DNA of 64,000 nucleotides, taken from positions 62,001 through 126,000 of the forward strand of contig NZ_JAIUHG010000007.1 of NCBI RefSeq assembly GCF_020164955.1. The letters run 5' to 3'. Each line of letters begins with the position of its first letter. Position 1 is the stretch's first letter. Positions 26,093 through 35,176 of this stretch are shown one piece after another. The translations under genes were made by a program, and so were the position numbers. The DNA is from Mesorhizobium sp. CA8. Its GTDB lineage: Bacteria > Pseudomonadota > Alphaproteobacteria > Rhizobiales > Rhizobiaceae. The notes beneath the pieces are model-generated. The model saw only the letters and a list, made by a program, of their open reading frames with translations. It was not told the origin of the DNA and did no database searches.

Positions 26093-27442
26093 ATGAAGCG
26101 CAGTTCGAAACTCACTCGGCCGAATGTGATTGCCGGCTCGCGCCGCAATTTCCTGATCAAGGGCGGACTTGCGACCGCCGCGACGCTGACCGGCATGCCG
26201 GCCATGCTCTTTGCGATGAACAACGAGGCGCGCGCCGAAGGCGATCCCATCCCGGTCGGTCAGTGCGGCCCGACCACCGACTTCGCCGCGCCCGACGGCA
26301 TCGAGTTCAAGAACGGCCTGACGCTCGCCTGCGAGGAGATCAACGCGCTGGGCGGCATCCTGGGCCGGCCGCTGGAACCTTCCTTCGAAGACACCGCGCA
26401 GATGGGCGACGCCACCAACGTGCAGGCGGCCCAGCGCCTCGTCGACCGGCATGGCGTGCATGCCATCCTCAACGGCTACAATATCGGCTCGGGTGCCGCG
26501 ATCCAGGAGGTCGCCGCCGACAACGGCATCATCTACGTCCATTACGACACCACGATCGGCCACAACAATTTGGTGAAGTCGAACCCGGACCGCTACTGGG
26601 GCTCCTTCCAAGGCGATCCCGCCGAATACTGGTATGGTCCCGGCTTCCTGAAGTTCCTGCAGCAATTGGAGGAAAACGGCGAGTGGAAGCGCAAGAACAA
26701 CAAGATGGCGGTGATCCTGTCGGCCGGCGTCTATGCCTCCAACATCGCCAACGCCGTCAAGGAACAGGCCAAGAGCTACGGCTGGGACATCAACCTGTTC
26801 GAGACCGTCAGCGTGCCCGCTTCCGAATGGGGACCGACGCTCGCCAAGATCCGCCAGGATCCGCCGGCGGTGATCTGCATCACCCACTTCCTGCCCGCCG
26901 ATCTCGGGCAGTTCGCGCTGCAGTTCGCCTCGAACCCGACGCCGAGCCTGGTCTACATGCAATATGGCCCGTCGATCCCGGCCTTCCGCGACATCGCCAA
27001 GCAGGCGGCCAACGGCATCATCTACGCAACCGTCGTCGGCGCGCTGCAGGACGAGATCGGCACCGCCTTCGAGAAGCGCTACAAGGGGAAGTTCGGCCCG
27101 AACGCAGGCCACAATTCCGGCGCGCAGCCCTATGACGGGGCCTATGTCTGGGCGACCGCCGCCGCACTTGCCGGCGGCACGGGCGAACCCGGCAACAATG
27201 ACCAGAACCGCAAGGTTGCGGCCCGGATGAGCGCAATGATATGGCGCGGCGTGACCGGCACGACCCGCTTCATGCCGCTCGAGAACGCCGCCTACACCTA
27301 TCCGACCCAGGTCAACGATTCGTCGCTCGGCATGCCGCATCAGTTCCTGCAGATCCAAGACTACACCAAGGGACCCGGCCTGATCGCGCCGGCGCCATAC
27401 GGCACGACCAAGTTCATGATGCCGCCATGGATCAAGGCCTAG
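26093..27442 (+). CDS. ABC transporter substrate-binding protein (amide/urea/branched-chain type), Tat-exported
   Basis: This 449-residue protein begins with a twin-arginine signal: SRRNFL at 16-21, then hydrophobic LATAATLTGMPAMLFAM and a cleavage-like AEG near 45. The mature part is a type I periplasmic binding fold of the LivJ/AmiC/urea-binding group (NGLTLACEEINALGGILGRP, MGDATNVQAAQRLVDRHGV). Tat export is unusual for this class, where Sec is commoner, and suggests folding before export. It precedes livG-like, livF-like, livH-like and livM-like genes at short spacing. The substrate is unknown; a short amide or acylated amine would fit the upstream deacetylase. Confidence 0.9.
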   Translation: MKRSSKLTRPNVIAGSRRNFLIKGGLATAATLTGMPAMLFAMNNEARAEGDPIPVGQCGPTTDFAAPDGIEFKNGLTLACEEINALGGILGRPLEPSFEDTAQMGDATNVQAAQRLVDRHGVHAILNGYNIGSGAAIQEVAADNGIIYVHYDTTIGHNNLVKSNPDRYWGSFQGDPAEYWYGPGFLKFLQQLEENGEWKRKNNKMAVILSAGVYASNIANAVKEQAKSYGWDINLFETVSVPASEWGPTLAKIRQDPPAVICITHFLPADLGQFALQFASNPTPSLVYMQYGPSIPAFRDIAKQAANGIIYATVVGALQDEIGTAFEKRYKGKFGPNAGHNSGAQPYDGAYVWATAAALAGGTGEPGNNDQNRKVAARMSAMIWRGVTGTTRFMPLENAAYTYPTQVNDSSLGMPHQFLQIQDYTKGPGLIAPAPYGTTKFMMPPWIKA

Positions 27443-27446
27443 CCGT

Positions 27447-28247
27447 ATGACGGGAGACGCCGCCGCGACGCCATTGCTGTCGTGCAGGCATGTCGGCAAG
27501 TCCTTCGGCGCGCTCGCGGCGGTCCGCGATCTGTCCTTCGATGTCGGAGCCGGAGAAATCCTCGGCATCGGCGGGCCGAACGGCGCCGGCAAGACGACGC
27601 TGTTTGAGGTGATATCGGGCCTGAACCCGGCCACCAAAGGCGCGATCGTGCTCGACAGCGAGGACATCACGGGGCATGCGCCCGAGCAGATCTGCCATGC
27701 CGGCGTTGCCCGTACCTTCCAGCTCAACGCCGGCTTCGACAGCATGACCGCGCGCGAGAACGTGCTGGTCGGCGCTTATTTCGGCCGGAGCAACCGGGCC
27801 GTGCCGACGCTGCGCGCCGGCCGCGCCGCGCATCAGGCCGCCGATGCCGCGCTCGAGATGCTCGGCATCGCAGACCGCGCCGACAAGGTTACCGGCAAGC
27901 TGCCGGTGCTCGACCGCAAGCTCTTGATGATGGCGAGCGCCATGGCGACGAAGCCGAAGCTGCTTCTGATGGACGAGCCGGTCGGCGGCCTCACGGCCCG
28001 CGAGGTCGACCGTGTGATGGATGCCGTGCGCGCCATCAAGGCGGCGGGCGTCACCATCATCCTCATCGAGCATGTGATGCGCTTCCTTGTGCGCCTCTCC
28101 GACCGCATCATGATCATGCATCATGGCGAAAAGATCTTCGAAGGCCTGCCGACAAAGCTCCTCGACGACCGCACCGTCGTCGAAGTCTATCTCGGCCAGG
28201 GCGCCTCCGAGCGGCTGCGCTCCTTCATGGAAAACACGCATGGCTGA
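27447..28247 (+). CDS. ABC transporter ATP-binding protein, LivG-like
   Basis: This 266-residue ATPase has Walker A GPNGAGKTT, the LivG-type segment VARTFQLNAGFDSMTAREN, Walker B PKLLLMDEPVGGLTAREVDRV and the switch His in IEHVMRFL. The usual ABC signature LSGGQ is replaced by GKLPVLDRKLLMMASAMAT, so the canonical LSGGQ is missing or strongly altered. In LivG/LivF pairs the partner can supply a functional signature. It starts a few bases after the binding-protein gene and its end overlaps livF by eight bases. Confidence 0.88.
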   Translation: MTGDAAATPLLSCRHVGKSFGALAAVRDLSFDVGAGEILGIGGPNGAGKTTLFEVISGLNPATKGAIVLDSEDITGHAPEQICHAGVARTFQLNAGFDSMTARENVLVGAYFGRSNRAVPTLRAGRAAHQAADAALEMLGIADRADKVTGKLPVLDRKLLMMASAMATKPKLLLMDEPVGGLTAREVDRVMDAVRAIKAAGVTIILIEHVMRFLVRLSDRIMIMHHGEKIFEGLPTKLLDDRTVVEVYLGQGASERLRSFMENTHG

Positions 28248-28950
28248 AGCGGCGCTCGAGATCGTCGACGCCAGCGCCGGCTATGCCGGCCGCATGGTGC
28301 TCGACGCCATCACATTGTCGGCAAGGAAGGGCGAACTCACCGCCATTGTCGGCCCCAACGGCCATGGCAAGAGCACCCTGCTCAAGGCGATTTCCGGACT
28401 GGTCCCGGTGACGTCGGGCGAGATCCGCCTCGGCGGCTCGCGCATCGACCGCCTGCGCCCCGACCAGATCGTCGAACGCGGCGTCATCCAGGTTCCGCAG
28501 GGCGATCTGCTCTTTCCGGCGATGACCGTGCACGAGAACCTTTTGATGGGCGCCTATGCCAACAGCGGCGGATTGGCCGAGCGGCTCGACTTCGTTTTTG
28601 CGCTTTTGCCCAAGCTGAAGGAGCGCCGCAACCAGACCGCCGGCACGCTTTCGGGCGGCGAACGCCGCATGTGCGGCATCGGCCGCGGCCTGATGGGGGG
28701 CGGCGAGGTGCTGATGCTCGACGAGCCTTCGCTCGGACTGGCGCCGATCGTCATCGAGCATATCTACGAGGTCATCTTCAACCTCAGACGCGAGGGCCGC
28801 ACCATCCTTCTGGTCGAGGAGAATGCCGTGCGGATCGCCGAGCATGCCGACATGATCCACCTGCTCGACAATGGCCGCATCGCCTGGTCGGGCCTGGGCG
28901 CGGAACTGATGGCGCGCCCAGAAATCGTCGAAACCTATCTCGGAGTGTGA
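28240..28950 (+). CDS. ABC transporter ATP-binding protein, LivF-like
   Basis: This 236-residue ATPase has Walker A GPNGHGKST, a Q loop in VIQVPQGDLLFPAMTV, the signature TLSGGERRMCGIGRGLM, Walker B VLMLDEPSLGLAP and a switch region LVEENAVRIAEHADM. The pattern is typical of LivF, partner of LivG. The ATG at 28240 lies inside the end of the livG-like gene. It should power import together with the two permeases that follow. Confidence 0.92.
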   Translation: MAEAALEIVDASAGYAGRMVLDAITLSARKGELTAIVGPNGHGKSTLLKAISGLVPVTSGEIRLGGSRIDRLRPDQIVERGVIQVPQGDLLFPAMTVHENLLMGAYANSGGLAERLDFVFALLPKLKERRNQTAGTLSGGERRMCGIGRGLMGGGEVLMLDEPSLGLAPIVIEHIYEVIFNLRREGRTILLVEENAVRIAEHADMIHLLDNGRIAWSGLGAELMARPEIVETYLGV

Positions 28951-28953
28951 GCG

Positions 28954-29832
28954 ATGGACGTCCTGATCCAGATCGTCGCTTCCGGCCTGACGCTCGGCGC
29001 CATGTACGCGGTCGCCACCATCGGCCTCTCGCTGGTCTACGGCTCGCTCAACATGCTCAACATGGCGCATGGCGCCATCCTGACGCTGGGCGGCTATATC
29101 TGCTACGCGGTGATCGTCCACGCCGGCCTCAATCCTGCGCTGGCGCTTCTCGCCGCAGCATTCGTCTGCGCGCTGGTCGGGCTGCTGATCTATTTCAGCG
29201 CGGCCCTGCCGCTGCTCAGGGCCGAGAATTTCGAGACCAACATCTTCATCGCAACGATCGGCATCGGCAGCGTCATCGAGAATTTGATGCTAAAGGGTTT
29301 TGGACCCTATCCGATCCCGCAGCCGCTCGCGGTCGGCGGCCAGGTCGTCATCGGCAATGTGCACATTCCGCTGCAGAACGTCTTCATCCTCGGCGTCGCC
29401 ATCGTGCTGATGGTGGGGGTCGCGATCCTCCTGCAGCGCACAAGCGCCGGCCGCGCCATCCGCGCCACCTCGATGAACCGCGAGGCGGCGCAGCTTATGG
29501 GCGTCAGGGTCGGCCGGGTCTACGCGCAGGTGCTGGCGCTCTCCGGCGCGCTCGCCGCCGTTTCCGGCATCATGATCAGCTCGATCGCCACGCTGACGCC
29601 GGTGATGGGCGGCGACCCGATGCTGAAAGCCTTTATCATCTGCGTGGTCGCGGGGCTCGGCAATGTCTACGGCGCCGTGATCGCGGCGATCGCGCTCGGC
29701 CTGCTCGAAGCGGCTACCCAGTATGTGCTCGGGGTGCGCTGGAGCTTCGCCACTTTGCTGCTTCTGGTGATCCTCGTGCTCATCTGGCGGCCCTACGGCC
29801 TGTTCGGCAAACAGCAGGTGGTGCGCCTATGA
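28954..29832 (+). CDS. Branched-chain amino acid/amide ABC transporter permease, LivH-like
   Basis: This 292-residue polytopic protein begins MDVLIQIVASGLTLGAMYAV and has about eight hydrophobic spans. The LivH hallmark GLSLVYGSLNMLNMAHGAIL is present, as is the cytoplasmic coupling region GRAIRATSMNREAAQLMGV. It pairs with the LivM-like permease to form the inner-membrane channel. It starts four bases after the livF-like stop and its own stop overlaps the livM-like ATG (ATGA). Confidence 0.92.
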   Translation: MDVLIQIVASGLTLGAMYAVATIGLSLVYGSLNMLNMAHGAILTLGGYICYAVIVHAGLNPALALLAAAFVCALVGLLIYFSAALPLLRAENFETNIFIATIGIGSVIENLMLKGFGPYPIPQPLAVGGQVVIGNVHIPLQNVFILGVAIVLMVGVAILLQRTSAGRAIRATSMNREAAQLMGVRVGRVYAQVLALSGALAAVSGIMISSIATLTPVMGGDPMLKAFIICVVAGLGNVYGAVIAAIALGLLEAATQYVLGVRWSFATLLLLVILVLIWRPYGLFGKQQVVRL

Positions 29833-30803
29833 CGTCCATCCGCCGCGATGTCCTGATCGGCCTTGTCTGCCTGGCTCTCGCTATCGCGCTGCCGGTCGCC
29901 ATGCCCGGGCGCTACGTCATCACGCAGTCGACGCTGTTCTTCATCTGGGCGATCGTCGTGGTGCAGTGGAACCTCGTGCTCGGCATAGGCGGCATCTTCT
30001 CCCTGGCACAGATGGCGCTGTTCGCCACCGGCGCCTATGCCGCCGCGATGCTGGGTTTCTACTGGAAGGTGCCCATGCTTGCCGCCATCCTGATGGCCGG
30101 CGTGATCACCGTCGCGGTAGGCATGCTGATCGGCCTCGCATGCCTGCGCCTGCGCGGCCCTTACGTGGCGCTGCTAACGCTGGCGATCGCGCAGGTCATG
30201 TATGTGCTTATCGTCAACGACACCGACTGCTTCACCACCGCCGGCGGCTGCATGCCGCTGTTCGGCGGCGTGCGGGGCATCGGCCAGTTCGGCGACATCG
30301 GCCTGCGCGCGCTGTTCCCGTCGAAATGGTACATCGCCCACTATTATGTCGGGCTGGCGCTGCTGGCTGTTGCGGTGACGATCTCGATCGTCGTCATCAG
30401 GGGACCGCTGGGCCTGGCCTTCCGGGCGTTGCGCGACAATCCGGGCTACGCCATGTCGCGCGGGATCAGCCGCTTCAAATATCAGCTCTGGATCTTCGCC
30501 GTCTCCGCCTTCTTCACCGGCATCGCGGGCGGCTTCTATGCAGTGCATTTCCGCGTCGTCGGCCCGACGGTGTTTTCCTTCTCGACGCTGCTGTTCCTGA
30601 TCGCCATGATCGTTGTCGGCGGCCTCGGCTCGATATGGGGCCCCCTGCTCGGGGCCGCCGTGCTGATGTTGGCCGACGAAGGCATGCGGGAATTGTCCGA
30701 CTACCGCAACATCGGCCTTGGGCTGCTGCTTGCGGTCTTCGTCATCGCATGGCCGAACGGGCTGAACGGCTGGCTGCAAAGGAGCCGAGCTAGCCGCAAT
30801 TGA
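29829..30803 (+). CDS. Branched-chain amino acid/amide ABC transporter permease, LivM-like
   Basis: This 324-residue polytopic protein has LivM-family features: LVLGIGGIFSLAQMALFATG, LRLRGPYVALLTLAIAQVM, and the coupling segment FRALRDNPGYAMSRGISRFK. The loop TDCFTTAGGCMPLFGG replaces the usual GG-rich periplasmic loop. It is the last gene of the deacetylase/ABC operon. A long inverted repeat follows before the convergent oxidoreductase gene. Confidence 0.92.
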   Translation: MTSIRRDVLIGLVCLALAIALPVAMPGRYVITQSTLFFIWAIVVVQWNLVLGIGGIFSLAQMALFATGAYAAAMLGFYWKVPMLAAILMAGVITVAVGMLIGLACLRLRGPYVALLTLAIAQVMYVLIVNDTDCFTTAGGCMPLFGGVRGIGQFGDIGLRALFPSKWYIAHYYVGLALLAVAVTISIVVIRGPLGLAFRALRDNPGYAMSRGISRFKYQLWIFAVSAFFTGIAGGFYAVHFRVVGPTVFSFSTLLFLIAMIVVGGLGSIWGPLLGAAVLMLADEGMRELSDYRNIGLGLLLAVFVIAWPNGLNGWLQRSRASRN

Positions 30804-30814
30804 CGACAGTCGCG

Positions 30815-30887
30815 GCGGCGCCTGAAGCCGAATAAAGTATCCCCGGCCGCTGACCGCGCCGGCCTCTTTCCTGGGTTCAGGCGCCGC
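30815..30887. terminator. Long hairpin between convergent genes
   Basis: GGCGCCTGAA (30817-30826) and TTCAGGCGCC (30876-30885) form a perfect stem, extendable by two more pairs outward. The ~50-base interior has a second GC-rich hairpin (CCGGC/GCCGG). It lies between the livM-like stop and the oxidoreductase stop and overlaps the latter. No T tract is present, so it is a plausible but not classical bidirectional terminator. Confidence 0.45.
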
Positions 30888-31974
30888 TCCACATCGCGTC
30901 CGGCACCACCACCAGCTTGCCGACGAAGCCTTTGCCCATGAAGTCGGTCTGGGCGCGGTGGAAATCCGACAATTTGTAGACGCCGCCAACCAGCGGCCTG
31001 ATCTTCTTTTCCTCGATGTAGCGCACGATGCGGCGGAAATCCGCCCGCGTGCCCTGGCTTGAGCCGTGGAGCTGCAGCTGCTTCAGATACATGGTGCGGA
31101 GGTCCAGCTGCACGACCGGGCCGGCAATGGCGCCGGCCGTGGTGTAGCGACCTTCGGGCCGCAGGATGCGCAAGAGGTCATTGAAGATGGCGCCGCCGAC
31201 CAAGTCGGCCACCACATCGATGGGCTGGCCATTCGTCGCTTCGTTGACGGCGGTGAGCAGGTTGGCCACGCCGCGCGTGATCACCTTCTCGGCGCCGACG
31301 TCGAGCACGGCCTGTTCCTTGCCCTTGCCGACGACGGCGTAGGGGATGGCGCCCCGCGCCCTTGCCAGTTGCACGATGCCGGAGCCGACACCGCCGGAGG
31401 CGCCAGTGACCAGCACACGCTCGCCGGCCTTCAGCGCCGCGCGCTCCAGCATCTGCTCGCCGGTGAGATAGGCGCAGCAGAAGGTGGCGAGCTCGACATC
31501 GCTCAGATCGGTATGGACGACATGCGCGTTCTCGGCCGGCAGCGCCTGGTATTCAGCATAACCGCCGTCGCGGCCGTGGCCCACATAGTCGATATCGGCC
31601 AGCGAATCGTCGTCGCGGTTGTAGATCGAGAAATCGACCATGACGCGCTCGCCGATGCGGTTCGCAGGCACGCCGTCGCCGACGGCGACGATCGTGCCCA
31701 CCGTGTCGGTGCCCTGGATGCGTGGAAAGGTCAGAGTGTTGCCCTGCCGGCGCCAGGTCGATACCGCCCCGGCATCTTCCTCCGTGCCATACGCGCCCTG
31801 GCGCACCCAGACATCGGTGTTGTTCATGCCGCAGGCGCTGACCTTGACCAGCACCTCGCCGGCGGCCGGCGCAGGTACTTTCACATCTGTGCGGTAGACG
31901 AGTTTCTCCAGGCCGCCATGGCCGATGAGCTGCACGGCGGCCATCCTGGCGGGAACGGTGGGATAGGACTTCAT
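30877..31974 (-). CDS. Zinc-type alcohol dehydrogenase/quinone oxidoreductase family protein
   Basis: This 365-residue medium-chain reductase has an N-terminal GroES-like domain (PAAGEVLVKVSACGMNNTDV) and a Rossmann domain with VLVTGASGGVGSGIVQLARA. The structural-zinc cysteine cluster of classical alcohol dehydrogenases is not visible, which fits the quinone-oxidoreductase branch; substrate unknown. An ATG at 31974 with a GGAAG site is preferred to a TTG at 31989. It lies downstream of doeD on the same strand behind a RIME-like repeat, and faces the ABC operon. Confidence 0.85.
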   Translation of the reverse strand: MKSYPTVPARMAAVQLIGHGGLEKLVYRTDVKVPAPAAGEVLVKVSACGMNNTDVWVRQGAYGTEEDAGAVSTWRRQGNTLTFPRIQGTDTVGTIVAVGDGVPANRIGERVMVDFSIYNRDDDSLADIDYVGHGRDGGYAEYQALPAENAHVVHTDLSDVELATFCCAYLTGEQMLERAALKAGERVLVTGASGGVGSGIVQLARARGAIPYAVVGKGKEQAVLDVGAEKVITRGVANLLTAVNEATNGQPIDVVADLVGGAIFNDLLRILRPEGRYTTAGAIAGPVVQLDLRTMYLKQLQLHGSSQGTRADFRRIVRYIEEKKIRPLVGGVYKLSDFHRAQTDFMGKGFVGKLVVVPDAMWSGA

Positions 31975-31997
31975 AGATGTTACTTCCAACTGTGCAG

Positions 31998-32129
31998 GTT
32001 GGCGCTGCCCCTCACCCTTACCCTCTCCCCGTGAAGACGGGGGAGAGGGGTCGCCAACGCCGGAGCTTGTCCCTTCTCCCCGCCCTACGGGGAGAAGGTG
32101 CCGGCAGGCGAATGAGGGGCAGCGCCAAC
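31998..32129. repeat. RIME-like rhizobial intergenic mosaic repeat, copy 1
   Basis: Outer arms of 17 bases pair perfectly (31998-32014 with 32113-32129; core GGCGCTGCCCCTCA and its complement). Inside are two GC-rich hairpins, CCCTCTCCCC with GGGGGAGAGGGG and CCTTCTCCCC with GGGGAGAAGG. Related copies lie at 39011-39138 and 57209-57358. This matches the rhizobial RIME type of repeat. It separates doeD from the downstream oxidoreductase gene. Confidence 0.8.
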
Positions 32130-32138
32130 GACCAAAAA

Positions 32139-33518
32139 TCAGAGAGCTGAGAGCACGCCGTTCACCGCGTCGGCGGTCTTGGCGACGACGATGTCGGCTT
32201 CCTCGCGCGTCAGGCAGAGCGGCGGCGCGAAACCGAGAATGTCGCCCTGCGGCATGGCGCGGCCTATGACGCCGCTTGCCGCTAGCGCGGTGGCGATCTG
32301 CGGCCCGACCTTCAGCGCCGGATCGAAGAAGACCCGGTCGTCGCGGTCCTTGACGAACTCGATTGCGGCCAGCATGCCGTCGCCACGCACCTCGCCGACA
32401 TTCCGGTGGCCGCCCACGGCCTTGGCGAGCTCGGCGCGGAAGTAAGCGCCGGTCTCGCCGGCGTTCCGCACCAGGTCCATCTCGTCGATCAGTTCGAGAT
32501 TGGCCACACCCGCGGCAACGCAGATCGGATGCGCCGAATAGGTCCAGCCATGGCCAAGCGAGCCCAGCTTGTCGGAGCCCTTGACCAGCACCTGCCAGAC
32601 CTTGTCGGCGACGATGACGCCGGAGAGCGGCGCATAGGCCGAGGTCAGGCCCTTGGCGATGGTGATCAGGTCCGGCTTGATGCCGTAATGGTCGGAGCCA
32701 AACATGGTGCCGAGACGACCAAAGCCGGTCACCACTTCGTCGGCGACGAGCAGCACGTCATATTTGTTGAGCACACCTTGAATCTTCTCCCAGTAGCCAG
32801 CCGGCGGCGGAACGATGCCGCCGGTGCCGAGGATCGGCTCGCCGATGAAGGCCGCGACCGTGTCGGGGCCTTCGGCCAGGATCATCTCCTCAAGCTTGTC
32901 GGCGCAATGCTGCGAGAACTGCTCCTCGCTCATCGAGCGGTCGGCGCGGCGGAAATAATAGGGCGCCTCGGTATGAAGGATCGGCGCGCGCGGCAGGTCG
33001 AAGGCGTTGTGGAACAGCTCGAGCCCGGTCAGCGACCCGGTCATCACGCCCGAGCCGTGATAGCCGCGCCAGCGCGAGATGATCTTCTTCTTTTCCGGCC
33101 GTCCGAGGACGTTGTTGTAATACCAGATCAGCTTGATGTTGGTCTCGTTGGCATCGGAACCCGAGAGGCCGAAATAGACCCTCGACATGCCTTTCGGCGC
33201 GCGGTCGATGATCATCTTCGCCAAAGTGATGGAGGCTTCCGTGCCATGCCCGACATAGGCATGGTAGTAGGCGAGGTTCCTGGCCTGCTCGGCGATGGCG
33301 TCGGCGATCTTCTGACGGCCGTAGCCGACATTGACGCAATAGAGGCCGGCGAAGGCATCGATGCTCTTCTTGCCGGTGTTGTCCCAGATGGTGACGCCTT
33401 CGCCGCCGGCCATGATGCGGGCCGGCGATTCACCGCGCGCGTGCGTGCCCATATGCGTCGAGGGATGGAAGAAATGGTCGCGATCCCAGGCCGAGAGTTC
33501 GTTGGACTGTTCGAGCAT
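32139..33518 (-). CDS. doeD: Class III aminotransferase, probable L-2,4-diaminobutyrate transaminase DoeD
   Basis: This 459-residue PLP enzyme of the omega-aminotransferase class has YFGLSGSDANETNIKL, the cofactor-binding VADEVVTGFGRLG near 258-270, and the PLP lysine Lys289 in ITIAKGLTSAYAPL. By homology alone it could be a GABA or putrescine aminotransferase. Its place after a semialdehyde dehydrogenase and Lrp regulator, divergent from enuR-ehu-eut-doeAB, identifies it as DoeD, which moves an amino group from diaminobutyrate to give aspartate semialdehyde. It follows doeC by 34 bases. Confidence 0.85.
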   Translation of the reverse strand: MLEQSNELSAWDRDHFFHPSTHMGTHARGESPARIMAGGEGVTIWDNTGKKSIDAFAGLYCVNVGYGRQKIADAIAEQARNLAYYHAYVGHGTEASITLAKMIIDRAPKGMSRVYFGLSGSDANETNIKLIWYYNNVLGRPEKKKIISRWRGYHGSGVMTGSLTGLELFHNAFDLPRAPILHTEAPYYFRRADRSMSEEQFSQHCADKLEEMILAEGPDTVAAFIGEPILGTGGIVPPPAGYWEKIQGVLNKYDVLLVADEVVTGFGRLGTMFGSDHYGIKPDLITIAKGLTSAYAPLSGVIVADKVWQVLVKGSDKLGSLGHGWTYSAHPICVAAGVANLELIDEMDLVRNAGETGAYFRAELAKAVGGHRNVGEVRGDGMLAAIEFVKDRDDRVFFDPALKVGPQIATALAASGVIGRAMPQGDILGFAPPLCLTREEADIVVAKTADAVNGVLSAL

Positions 33519-33552
33519 TTTTGACTCCTGACGAGAATGAGGCCTGCGTAGC

Positions 33553-35046
33553 TTAGGCTACGTCGAGGCAAAGGTATTTGAGGTCTGTAAAAGCTTCGAG
33601 GCCGTGGCGAGAGCCTTCGCGGCCGATGCCGGATTGCTTGACGCCGCCGAAGGGGATCGGCGCGCCGGTGATCTTGACCCGATTGATCGCGACCATGCCG
33701 TATTCCAAGGCGCGGCCCATGCGCGCCTGGCGCGCGCCGTTTTCGGTGACGACATAGGCGACCAGGCCGTATTCCGTGGCATTGGCGCGGGCGACGACTT
33801 CCGCCTCTTCGTCGAACGGCGTCACAGCCGCGACAGGGCCGAAGGTTTCTTCGCGCATGATCAGCGCTTCGTCCGGCACATCGGCGAGCAGCGTCGGCTG
33901 GTAGAACAACGGACCGGCCGCATGACGCTTGCCGCCGGTCAGGCAGCGCGCGCCGTGGGAGAGCGCATCGGCGACTTGCTCCTCGACCTTCTTGACCGCG
34001 CGCTCATGCATCAGCGGCCCGATATCGGCGTCTGCGGATAGGCCGTTGCCGATGCGGAGCTGATCAATGCGGCGCGCGAAAGCGGCGCAGAAGCGATCAT
34101 AGATCGGCCGCTGCACATAGATGCGGTTGGCGGCGAGGCAATCCTGTCCGGAGGTGGCGAATTTGGCATCGAGCGCGATCGTCACCGCCTTGTCGATCTC
34201 GGCGTCGTCGAACACGATCAACGGCGCATGGCCGCCGAGTTCCATCACCAGCCGCTTCATAGTCGGCGCACTCTGCGCGGCGATCAGCCGGCCGACCTCG
34301 GTCGAGCCGGTGAAGCTCATGGCTCGGACCCTGGCGTCGGCGCACATCGCGCCAACGATGGTGCGCGCATCACCCGTGACGACGTTGAAGACGCCCGCCG
34401 GCAGCCCGGCACGCTCGCCGAGTTCCGCCAGCGCCAGGGCCGACAGCGGCGTTTCCGAAGACGGATGCGCAACCACCGTGCAGCCCGCAGCCAAAGCTGC
34501 GGCCGCCTTGCGGGTCAGCATGGCCGACGGAAAATTCCAGGGCGTAACGACGCCGACCACGCCGAGCGGCTCGCGGCGCACCGACATCTCGGCATTCGGC
34601 AGATGGCTGATGACGCTTTCGGCGTTGAGGCGTTTCGCTTCCTCGGAATACCACTCGACAAAGGACGCGGCGTAGTCGATCTCGCCAAGCGATTCTTTCA
34701 ACGGCTTGCCCTGCTCGAGCGTCATCAGCAGCGCCAGATCCTCCTTGGCGGCGATGATCAGATCGAACCATTTTCGCAGGATTTTCGAGCGTTCCTGCGG
34801 CAGCGCCGAGCGCCAAGCGGGAAACGCACGGGATGCAGCGTTGATCGCCTTTGTCGTCTGCCCGACATCGAGCGCGGCGACAAAGGCGATGGTAGCGCCG
34901 GTCGCCGGATCGGTAACCTCAAAACTTGCCGCCGCTTCGCTCGCCGTCCAGTGGCCGTCGACATAGGCGAGCGCGCGCAGCAGCCGGCGATCGGCGAGGC
35001 GGTCGAGCGCGTCATGGTGGTTGGTACGTGCAAAATGCGCGGACAT
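33553..35046 (-). CDS. doeC: Aldehyde dehydrogenase, probable aspartate-semialdehyde dehydrogenase DoeC
   Basis: This 497-residue NAD(P)-dependent aldehyde dehydrogenase resembles succinate-semialdehyde dehydrogenase (GabD). Catalytic Glu269 (LVMELGGHAP) and Cys303 (SGQDCLAANR) are present, with the NAD-binding VTPWNFPSAM and FTGSTEVG. In the ectoine pathway DoeC oxidises aspartate semialdehyde from DoeD to aspartate. I chose ATG 35046, which has a GGGAG site nine bases upstream, over an upstream start at 35121. The gene lies between the Lrp regulator and doeD in a leftward operon. Confidence 0.85.
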   Translation of the reverse strand: MSAHFARTNHHDALDRLADRRLLRALAYVDGHWTASEAAASFEVTDPATGATIAFVAALDVGQTTKAINAASRAFPAWRSALPQERSKILRKWFDLIIAAKEDLALLMTLEQGKPLKESLGEIDYAASFVEWYSEEAKRLNAESVISHLPNAEMSVRREPLGVVGVVTPWNFPSAMLTRKAAAALAAGCTVVAHPSSETPLSALALAELGERAGLPAGVFNVVTGDARTIVGAMCADARVRAMSFTGSTEVGRLIAAQSAPTMKRLVMELGGHAPLIVFDDAEIDKAVTIALDAKFATSGQDCLAANRIYVQRPIYDRFCAAFARRIDQLRIGNGLSADADIGPLMHERAVKKVEEQVADALSHGARCLTGGKRHAAGPLFYQPTLLADVPDEALIMREETFGPVAAVTPFDEEAEVVARANATEYGLVAYVVTENGARQARMGRALEYGMVAINRVKITGAPIPFGGVKQSGIGREGSRHGLEAFTDLKYLCLDVA

Positions 35047-35176
35047 CAGTCGGGTCTCCCGGTACCGAGGCGATACGGAGAGACTAGTCGCGCGATCGAG
35101 ACAAAGAGGCTGTTTCGACAAGCTGGCAGAGAGACATTATCTCTATTGCCCGGACGCCGCAGACAATCTCTCTACC

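Noticed and set aside
24935..27745. Leftward 936-residue open frame opposite the deacetylase and binding-protein genes
   Set aside because: It spans two well-supported genes and their gap, has no recognisable motif, and reflects codon bias on the other strand.
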